DNA of 17,192 nucleotides, from contig DASYYE010000127.1 of assembly GCA_035946955.1 (NCBI GenBank), positions 1-17,192 on the forward strand, read 5' to 3'. This DNA comes from DASYYE01 sp035946955 (lineage in GTDB: Bacteria; Actinomycetota; Actinomycetes; Streptosporangiales; Streptosporangiaceae). A program made the position numbers and the translations under genes. This document shows, one piece after another, positions 10,460 to 17,192 of the stretch (within the stretch, counting starts at the first letter, position 1; every line of letters starts with the position of its first letter). The notes beneath the pieces are model-generated. The model was given only the letters and a program-made list of their open reading frames with translations. It had not been told where the DNA came from and searched no databases.

Positions 10460-12700
10460 GTGACTGTCACCGCCATGGACGCGCTCCTGGATGACCTTAA
10501 CCCGCAGCAGCGTGCCGCCGTTGTGCACCAAGGTGGCCCGCTGCTCATCGTGGCGGGCGCGGGGTCCGGCAAGACCAGGGTGCTGACCAGGCGGATCGCC
10601 TACCTGCTGGCCGAACGCGAGGTCAGCCCGTGGGAGATACTCGCGATCACCTTCACCAACAAGGCCGCGGCCGAGATGGCCTCACGGGTGGCCTCGCTGA
10701 CCGGGCCGCGGTCACGCTCCATGTGGGTGATGACGTTCCACTCCGCGTGCGTGCGTTTCCTCCGGCGGGAGGCGGGGCGTTTCGGCTATCCCTCGTCGTT
10801 CTCCATCTACGACCAGGCGGACTCCGAACGGCTGATGGCCCTGGCCTGCCGCGAGCTGGACCTGGACGCCAAGCGCCACCCGCCCAGGGCCATGGCGGCG
10901 GAGGTCTCCAACCTCAAGAACGAGCTCATCGACCACGAGACGTTCGCGGCCCGGGCGGACGGCTACCGGGACCGGGCCCTGGCCGAGGCCTACGGCGAGT
11001 ACCAGCGGCGGCTGGTCGCCGCTGGCGCGATGGACTTCGACGACCTGATCATGAACACGGTCTTCCTGCTCCAGGCCTTCCCGGACGTGGCCCTCCAGTG
11101 GCGCAGCAGGTTCCGCCACGTGCTCGTCGACGAATACCAGGACACCAACCACGCGCAGTATGTCCTGGTCAGGGAACTCGTCTCGGCCAGCCCCGACAGC
11201 GATGTGCCACCCGCCGAACTGTGCGTCGTGGGTGACGCCGACCAGTCCATCTACGCGTTCCGCGGCGCGACCATCCGCAACATCGAGGAGTTCTCCCGCG
11301 ACTTCCCCGGTGCCACGGTCGTCCTGCTGGAGCAGAACTACCGCTCCACACAGAACATCCTCGCCGCGGCCAATGCCGTGGTCGCACGCAACCAGGGCCG
11401 CACCCCCAAGCGGCTGTGGTCTGACTCGGGGGACGGCCCGCCGCTCGTGGGCTACGTGGCCGACAGCGAGCACGACGAGGCGGCCTTCGTGACCGAGGAG
11501 GTCAACAGGCTGGCCAACGAGGGCCTGGCCACCGCGGGACAGGTGGCGGTGTTCTACCGCACCAATGCCCAGTCCCGGGTCTTTGAAGAGGTCTTCATCC
11601 GCGCCGGGCTGCCGTACAAGGTCGTCGGTGGGGTCCGTTTCTACGAGCGCCGCGAAGTGCGTGACCTCCTCGCCTACCTGCGGCTGATCGCCAACCCTGA
11701 GGACGAGGTCTCGCTGCGGCGGATCCTGAACGTGCCCAGGCGCGGGATCGGTGAGCGTGCCGAGGCGTGCGTGGCGGCCTATGCCCAGCGCGAGAAGCTG
11801 TCGTTCGCTGGGGCACTGGTGCGGGCCGCGGAAGTCCCCGGCCTCGCCGCCCGCTCGGCGGGCTCGATCAGTGCGTTCAACGAGTTCATCGCCGGGCTGC
11901 GGGACCAGGTGCGCTCCGGGGTGCCCGTGGCCGACCTGGCCGAGGCCGTCCTGGAGCGCTCAGGTTATATGGGCGAGCTCCAGGCCTCCACCGACCTCCA
12001 GGACGTCAGCCGTATCGAGAACCTCAAGGAACTCGTGTCGGTCGCGCGCGAGTACGACGCGACAATTGAGGGACAGCCGGGCCCGGATGCGCTCGCGGGT
12101 TTCCTGGAGCAGGTGTCCCTGGTCGCCGACGCCGACCAGATCCCGGAGGGGGAGGACCACGGCGGCGTGGTCACGCTCATGACCCTGCACACCGCCAAGG
12201 GCCTGGAATTCCCCGTGGTGTTCCTCACCGGCATGGAGGAGAGCGTCTTCCCGCACCAGCGTGCCGTGGGTGACCCGCGGGAGCTGGAGGAGGAACGGCG
12301 GCTCGCCTACGTGGGTATCACCCGGGCGCAGCAACGGCTGTACCTCACCCGCTCGCTGGTGCGCGCATCGTGGGGACGGCCGGAGTTCCACGCGCAGTCC
12401 CGGTTCCTGTCAGAGATCCCGGCCTCGCTCATCGAGTGGCGGCGTGACGAGAAGGCGGCCACCAAGTCAACCACGCCCGCGTCCGCGCGGCTGGCCGGCA
12501 AGCCTGGTGTCCGGGCGCTCGGCAACCGTCCGGTGCCACCGCTGGCGCCGGGAGACAAGGTCACCCACGACTCCTACGGCCTGGGGACCGTGGTATCCGT
12601 GGAGGGCTCGGGTGACGACCCCGAGGCCAAGGTTGACTTCGGTGGCGGGTACGGCGTCAAGCACCTGCTGCTGCGTTACGCACCCATCGAGAAGCTCTGA
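10460..12700 (+). CDS. pcrA: ATP-dependent DNA helicase PcrA/UvrD1
   Basis: A 746-residue superfamily 1A helicase, full length for actinobacterial UvrD1/PcrA. The motifs appear in order: Q-motif LNPQQ (13-17), Walker A AGAGSGKT (32-39), Ia TFTNKAAAEM, II DEYQDTN (224-230), III GDADQSIYAFRGA, IV QNYRST, V TLHTAKGLEFP, and VI RRLAYVGITRAQ. The last about 45 residues (GDKVTHDSYGLGTVV and on) form the tudor/KOW-like domain that links UvrD/PcrA to RNA polymerase. It moves 3' to 5' on DNA and acts in nucleotide excision repair, replication restart and clearing of stalled complexes. The start is GTG at 10460, favoured by the promoter spacing; ATG at 10475 would remove only 5 residues. The B12-binding gene follows 13 nt downstream, a pairing common in actinobacteria. 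Confidence 0.97.
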   Translation: MTVTAMDALLDDLNPQQRAAVVHQGGPLLIVAGAGSGKTRVLTRRIAYLLAEREVSPWEILAITFTNKAAAEMASRVASLTGPRSRSMWVMTFHSACVRFLRREAGRFGYPSSFSIYDQADSERLMALACRELDLDAKRHPPRAMAAEVSNLKNELIDHETFAARADGYRDRALAEAYGEYQRRLVAAGAMDFDDLIMNTVFLLQAFPDVALQWRSRFRHVLVDEYQDTNHAQYVLVRELVSASPDSDVPPAELCVVGDADQSIYAFRGATIRNIEEFSRDFPGATVVLLEQNYRSTQNILAAANAVVARNQGRTPKRLWSDSGDGPPLVGYVADSEHDEAAFVTEEVNRLANEGLATAGQVAVFYRTNAQSRVFEEVFIRAGLPYKVVGGVRFYERREVRDLLAYLRLIANPEDEVSLRRILNVPRRGIGERAEACVAAYAQREKLSFAGALVRAAEVPGLAARSAGSISAFNEFIAGLRDQVRSGVPVADLAEAVLERSGYMGELQASTDLQDVSRIENLKELVSVAREYDATIEGQPGPDALAGFLEQVSLVADADQIPEGEDHGGVVTLMTLHTAKGLEFPVVFLTGMEESVFPHQRAVGDPRELEEERRLAYVGITRAQQRLYLTRSLVRASWGRPEFHAQSRFLSEIPASLIEWRRDEKAATKSTTPASARLAGKPGVRALGNRPVPPLAPGDKVTHDSYGLGTVVSVEGSGDDPEAKVDFGGGYGVKHLLLRYAPIEKL

Positions 12701-12713
12701 GGCAGGAGTGTTC

Positions 12714-13139
<426 letters not shown>

Positions 13140-13152
13140 CCTGGAACGACGG

Positions 13153-14259
13153 TCACAGGGGATACCAGGCACTCCAGTCGCTGTTCGGCCTGTTCTGCCA
13201 GCTATGCAGGCCGCCGCCGAAGACCTCCAGCCGGCCGTCGGCGTTCGTGCCGACCACCGGGTCCACGGACTCGGGGCCGCTGAGGTTGTACCAGCCACTC
13301 CAGTCGGCGACGCTGATGACGCCCGGCCAGATCTGGTAGTTGTGCCAGACCCCGGTCGAGGTGCCAACGAAGATCTCCAGCCGCCCATCCTGGTTCCGCG
13401 CGGGGTGCACGGTCATGGTAGTGCTCCCGTTCATGCTCTCCCAGACGTCCCAGGCGCCACCGGGGTGCTGGAACATGTGACTGACCGTCTGCGAGTCATC
13501 GACGCCGAACAACTCCAGCAGGCCGTCGGAGTTCATCGCGACGCTGATGTTCTCCAGGACGCCGGTGCTCGGGGTGTCGAGGGTGGCGAACCCGCTCCAG
13601 CCGGTGGAGGTGCCGGGCTGCTGGCGGGTCGTGAAGAGCCCCTCGTTGGCGAGCACAAAAAGCTGCTGCTGGTTGTCTGCCGCCAGTATCACCTGGAGGT
13701 CGTACACGCCGGAGAAACCGCCGAGGTCGTGCCAGCCGCTCCAGCCGCCGCCCGACTGCTGCCAAGCGTGCTGCACCGTGCTGTTGTTGTCCGTGGCCTG
13801 GAAGACTTCCAGGCGCCCGTCCGCATTGGTGCCCACGGCGAGGTTGCTGGTCCCGCCGCCAAGGCTCTGCCAGCCGCTCCACCCGGTGGACGTGCCGCTG
13901 CTCTGCCATATGTGGTAGACGGGGTTGCCGGGGGTAGTGGTGATCATGAAGATTTCCAGGCGGCCGTCGGAGTTCCTGGCCGCCTTCAGCTCGTTCGGGG
14001 CCTCACCGGTCGGCGAGCCCAGGTTGAACCAGTCACTCCACGCGCCGTTCGGGGTGTGCTGCCACTTGTGGTAGATGTCCGATCCGTTGACGGCGAAGAC
14101 CTCCAGCCTGCCGTCGGAGTTCCGTATCACGTCGAGCGGTGCCGGGGTGACGTCGGCCTTCGCACGTTCCGCCGCCAGTCCGGCCGGGAGAGCGGCCGCG
14201 GCCATCGCGATCACGGAGCCCTTCAAGAAGTCTCTTCTGCGAGTCATGACCAAGTCCAT
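13153..14259 (-). CDS. Tat-exported seven-blade PLL-type beta-propeller lectin
   Basis: A 368-residue protein. It starts with a twin-arginine signal peptide (TRRRDFLKGS, hydrophobic stretch VIAMAAAALPAGLAA, probable cleavage around residues 30-36). The rest is seven repeats of about 45-50 residues of the form NSDGRLEVF..(I/V)YHxWQ..WSGWxxLG, which is the PLL family (Photorhabdus lectin, fucose/sugar-binding) and related tectonin-like propellers. Blade 4 is degenerate (AADNQQQLFVLA, no HxWQ), and blade 7 is short and ends at the C-terminus. Such proteins bind fucose or O-methylated glycans outside the cell. The ATG at 14259 lies 3 nt after the stop of the hydrolase gene; an ATG at 14247 (MTRRRD) is equally good and keeps the whole signal. 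The coupling suggests the lectin helps a secreted enzyme find a glycan surface. The fold call is confident, the ligand is not. Confidence 0.9.
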   Translation of the reverse strand: MDLVMTRRRDFLKGSVIAMAAAALPAGLAAERAKADVTPAPLDVIRNSDGRLEVFAVNGSDIYHKWQHTPNGAWSDWFNLGSPTGEAPNELKAARNSDGRLEIFMITTTPGNPVYHIWQSSGTSTGWSGWQSLGGGTSNLAVGTNADGRLEVFQATDNNSTVQHAWQQSGGGWSGWHDLGGFSGVYDLQVILAADNQQQLFVLANEGLFTTRQQPGTSTGWSGFATLDTPSTGVLENISVAMNSDGLLELFGVDDSQTVSHMFQHPGGAWDVWESMNGSTTMTVHPARNQDGRLEIFVGTSTGVWHNYQIWPGVISVADWSGWYNLSGPESVDPVVGTNADGRLEVFGGGLHSWQNRPNSDWSAWYPL

Positions 14260-14262
14260 TTC

Positions 14263-17192
14263 TCAGCGCAGGCCCGTGCGCCTGCGCTGCTGGGCGCCTG
14301 TGGCAAGGAAGTTGTTGACCAGCCGGGCGAGCGCCGCCTGGCCGTCGGCGTTGGGGTGGAAGCTGTTATTGCCGGGGGTACTCCAGCCGCTGTTGGAGGA
14401 CTCCTTGGTGACGACGCCGTTGATCCACGGAACCGGGTCACAGATCCGGTGGTCCTGGAAGACGTCGTTCGGGTCGAGGTAGAAGACGCGGCCGGTGTCC
14501 GCGCCGACGGCCGTGGCCGCGTAGAGGGTCTGCAGGTCCATCTGGTCGCCCATGCTGTTCAGCCAGCGGACGTCGGGTCCGGTCAGGGTGACCCCGGCAT
14601 ACACCGTGCATGCGGTGGCGTTCTGACCGCCCGGGAACAGGTCCGGGTAGCCGATTACGAGGATCGTGGCATTCGGGGCCGCCGCGGCGACCGCGCGGTA
14701 CAGGGCCTCCAGGTGCGGCTCCAGGTTCTGGATGACCGCTGGTTCCATCTGCACGAGTGGCTGCGGGTCGGTCACCTGGTTGCCCGCGAGGTCCGTTCGC
14801 TGCAGGTGATACCCGGATGCTGAGCACCCCGGGATGCTCGGGTCTGTCAGGGCATCCGTTTCGACGCAGGCCGTCATGATGTCGCCGAAGCGGGCGTCGT
14901 TGCCGCCAGCGGTGATCGTGACCAGCTTGGTCTGCGGGCTGAGCCAGCCCTGAGCGGCCTGGGGCAGTTCGCCGGCCGTGGATTGCACCGTGGGGAGGAC
15001 GCCGTTCGCCGGATCGGTGGGGTCGGACGGGGCCCCGCTGTTCAACTGAGGGTCGCCCCAGTCGGTGTAGCCAGCGGCGTCCCAGGCTGTCTTGGGGTTG
15101 TCGACGACACCGGGATCCCAGCTCATGGCGTTGGTCTCCTGCCCTGAGCAGGCCATGAACGTGAATGACGTGGCACTGCCCGGCTGGGCGGCCTGCTGCG
15201 CGATCGTCGTCTGGTTGCCGGGGAGCCGCACCAGCTCGGGATAGGCCTGGGTGGAACGGTGACAGGTCTGGATCATCCCGGCGTAGTTGTAGTCGCTGTC
15301 GGCGGCGTACGGCGCGACCCCTTCCCCCGCGGAGTAGGAGTCGCCCATGGCCACGTAGCCGTAGCCGGGCGAGCGGCCGAGCGGGATGAATGCCGCCGCA
15401 TCCCACGCGATGTCGTAGCCAGCGTCGGTTCCGTTGGGGCTGTTCTCCCAGCTCACATTGGAGAGCGAGACGCTGGCGCCCGCGCCCAGGTCGAAGAACC
15501 CGAGGTCCACCCAGGTGTTGGCCTGCTGCGCCTGGTTCACGATGCGATAGGTGGTGGCGCCGCCCCCGCCCGGGTTGACCTGGTAGTCCGCGTCTGGCGT
15601 CCAGGCGCCGTAGTTCGGGATATGCACCATGACCCTGGTCCACCCGGTCATCGACGACGGCGGCCGCCAGGTGCCGGTGATCTGGAGGGACGGGTCGGCC
15701 GGGACCGTGCGCGTGACCGCGCCAGAGGTGAAGAGGTTGCTCTGGTCGCTGGGGATGGCATGGGTGACCCAGAAGTGGCCGCCGAAGCCCGCGCCGATCT
15801 GGTGGAAGTCGATCTTCGACGGATAGGTGCCGGTGGAGTTGTCCGACCCGAAGCTCCAGCTGATGCTCCCGGCCGTGGACCAGTTCTTCCCCGGGCAGCC
15901 GAGGGCAGCAGGGGTCGTGACGTCATCGACGATGACCGCGTTTGAGGGCAGTGTCCCGCTGGTCGAGCAGTCGGGCGCGTATCCCGGGGGGACACCGTCA
16001 CTGCCTGGGTCGGGGTCACCGGGGTCGAAGGTGAGCACCTGGACGCCGCAGACGTCGGCACAGGACTTGCCGGTGGGCAGCCAGTTGAGGGACCAGTGCC
16101 ACCAGCAGTGGTCCTCGAGCGCCCCGGTCTGCTGGCAGGGGTCGGCGCCCTGGGTCTGGTTGCTCCCCGGGTCGATCGTGGTGGGGTCGCACTGGTTCTG
16201 CGCGGTGCACAGGGCGGTGAGCGCGGGCAGCGCGGGGTCTACCTGGTCCGGCGAATTGCGCCACAGGCCGTAGGGGTAGGCCTGTTCCCACTGGGCGTCC
16301 ACGTAGTTGTAGGTGGTGAAGGCGTTGAACGCGAAGCCGATCACCTTCTCCTCGTAGGACCAGAACTGCGGGTGGGCCTGGTCCCAGGCGGCGCTGTAGC
16401 TGCCGCCATCCGGGGTCGTACGGCTGCTGGCGTCGAGGAAGCCAGGCCGGTCCGGTGGGTAGATGTCGTTGGCCGGGTTGTTCAGCCAGCCGAGGCCCCA
16501 GTTGCCTCCGGAGTCGGTGCAGGACGGGCTGGGGGAGCAGCCGCTGGTATTGCCGTGCGCGGCATTGGGCTGCAGACCGGTGTTGTAGTCCCACAGCGCG
16601 AACCACCAGTTCTCGATGTACTGCGGGTCACCGTCATTGGCCGTGATGCCCAGGTCGTGCAGTTCGTTCCACTTCTGCTCGAGGACTTGGAGCCCGGCGG
16701 CGATGTTGGCCTGGTAGTCGATCGCGACCGCCTTCTGCTGGTCCGCTGGCAGGGCCGGGCCGTCCACGGAGGGACAGTTGGGGTTGCCCGCCATGCACAT
16801 GCCGCTGGTGATCTGGGCCATCCCGTACCCGCAGTCGACATTGGCCCAGTCAACCTGGCCGAGGTCGCTCGGCCCGGAGGGAGTCTGCTCCCAGTTGCCG
16901 TACCAGTTGTAGGACGGCAGGAAGTTCCCGGTCTGCCCGGTGATCACGTGGCTGCTCGCCTGCTCCAGGTTCGACTCCTGGGTCAGCACGCCGAACAGGA
17001 CCTGGGCGGGGACGCTGCCGCCGCCGGCCAGCCCGGGGGCAGGGAACATCCCCTGCGGCGTGTAGGACGCCAGCCCGGAACCGTACAGGTCCGGTCCGCG
17101 CTGGCCGGTCAGCGAACCTTGGACCGCCTCGTCAACCGCCCAGTTGAGCTGCTTTATCGAGGGCGCGTACGCCTGGAGGGACGGGTCGTTGC
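14263..17192 (-). CDS. Secreted lysozyme-like / golvesin-like / SGNH-hydrolase multidomain protein (N-terminus outside window)
   Basis: At least 976 residues are visible, and the frame is still open at the right edge, so the start and any signal peptide are missing. Three parts are seen. (a) About 17170-16100: a lysozyme/transglycosylase-like region with GVLTQESN (likely catalytic Glu, codon 16977-16975) and DCGYGMAQITSGM, rich in Trp, Asn and paired Cys as in exported proteins. (b) About 15900-15375: a golvesin C-terminal-like beta-domain (WSFGSDNSTGTYPS, GTWRPPSSMTGWTRVMVHIP). (c) About 15370-14290: an SGNH/GDSL hydrolase with block I GDSYSAGEG (nucleophile Ser at 15337-15339), ITAGGNDARF, and the His block SFHPNADGQ (His at 14356-14358). 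SGNH enzymes are esterases or lipases. The combination suggests an extracellular enzyme acting on cell walls or acylated glycans. It is followed 3 nt later by the lectin gene. Confidence 0.88.
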   Translation of the reverse strand, partial: NDPSLQAYAPSIKQLNWAVDEAVQGSLTGQRGPDLYGSGLASYTPQGMFPAPGLAGGGSVPAQVLFGVLTQESNLEQASSHVITGQTGNFLPSYNWYGNWEQTPSGPSDLGQVDWANVDCGYGMAQITSGMCMAGNPNCPSVDGPALPADQQKAVAIDYQANIAAGLQVLEQKWNELHDLGITANDGDPQYIENWWFALWDYNTGLQPNAAHGNTSGCSPSPSCTDSGGNWGLGWLNNPANDIYPPDRPGFLDASSRTTPDGGSYSAAWDQAHPQFWSYEEKVIGFAFNAFTTYNYVDAQWEQAYPYGLWRNSPDQVDPALPALTALCTAQNQCDPTTIDPGSNQTQGADPCQQTGALEDHCWWHWSLNWLPTGKSCADVCGVQVLTFDPGDPDPGSDGVPPGYAPDCSTSGTLPSNAVIVDDVTTPAALGCPGKNWSTAGSISWSFGSDNSTGTYPSKIDFHQIGAGFGGHFWVTHAIPSDQSNLFTSGAVTRTVPADPSLQITGTWRPPSSMTGWTRVMVHIPNYGAWTPDADYQVNPGGGGATTYRIVNQAQQANTWVDLGFFDLGAGASVSLSNVSWENSPNGTDAGYDIAWDAAAFIPLGRSPGYGYVAMGDSYSAGEGVAPYAADSDYNYAGMIQTCHRSTQAYPELVRLPGNQTTIAQQAAQPGSATSFTFMACSGQETNAMSWDPGVVDNPKTAWDAAGYTDWGDPQLNSGAPSDPTDPANGVLPTVQSTAGELPQAAQGWLSPQTKLVTITAGGNDARFGDIMTACVETDALTDPSIPGCSASGYHLQRTDLAGNQVTDPQPLVQMEPAVIQNLEPHLEALYRAVAAAAPNATILVIGYPDLFPGGQNATACTVYAGVTLTGPDVRWLNSMGDQMDLQTLYAATAVGADTGRVFYLDPNDVFQDHRICDPVPWINGVVTKESSNSGWSTPGNNSFHPNADGQAALARLVNNFLATGAQQRRRTGLR

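Noticed and set aside
10064..10531. 155-residue minus-strand frame across the repeats, with repeated SEGATREGGAS peptides
   Set aside because: The peptide repeats come from the DNA repeats, the frame overlaps the pcrA start and GNAT start, and composition is low-complexity. I treat it as non-coding, though translation was not excluded.

Overview
The window comes from a high-GC actinobacterium. The evidence is very strong G/C bias at third codon positions, GTG and TTG starts, genes joined by ATGA overlaps, a PcrA/UvrD1 helicase with a C-terminal tudor-like domain followed directly by a stand-alone B12-binding protein, and a Tat-exported sugar-binding propeller. I cannot name the genus. No rRNA, tRNA, CRISPR array, insertion sequence or phage gene was seen.

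Layout. (1) 1-4859, minus strand: a PIG-L family deacetylase, then a four-gene molybdenum hydroxylase operon in the order small (2Fe-2S), large (MoCo), medium (FAD), CoxG-like. The large subunit has AYRGAGR where true CO dehydrogenase has AYxCSFR, so this is a form II (CODH-like) enzyme whose substrate is unknown. The CoxG gene runs off the left edge. (2) 4860-5024: a divergent promoter region. (3) 5025-7808, plus strand: a large membrane-anchored STAND-type P-loop NTPase with an alpha-helical, TPR-like C-terminus and a rare TTA codon in its membrane helix. (4) 7801-10115, minus strand: a coupled three-gene operon converging on the NTPase and overlapping its 3' end by 8 bp. It encodes a GNAT-like acetyltransferase, a sigma-70-like protein fused to a zinc-finger anti-sigma domain, and an uncharacterised protein. 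(5) 10116-10459: a repeat-rich intergenic region with two kinds of direct repeat, one copy of which seems to supply the -35 element of the next gene. (6) 10460-13139, plus strand: pcrA and a small B12-binding protein. (7) 13153-17192, minus strand: a coupled pair of exported proteins, a lysozyme-like/golvesin-like/SGNH-hydrolase protein cut by the right edge, followed by a Tat-exported seven-blade PLL-type lectin.

The most intriguing regions are the STAND NTPase facing the GNAT/sigma-zinc-finger/unknown operon, which may be an uncharacterised signalling or conflict cassette, and the secreted hydrolase-lectin pair. The cox-like operon and pcrA/B12 regions look like conserved actinobacterial genes. 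Functional linkage between the regions is inference from position only.
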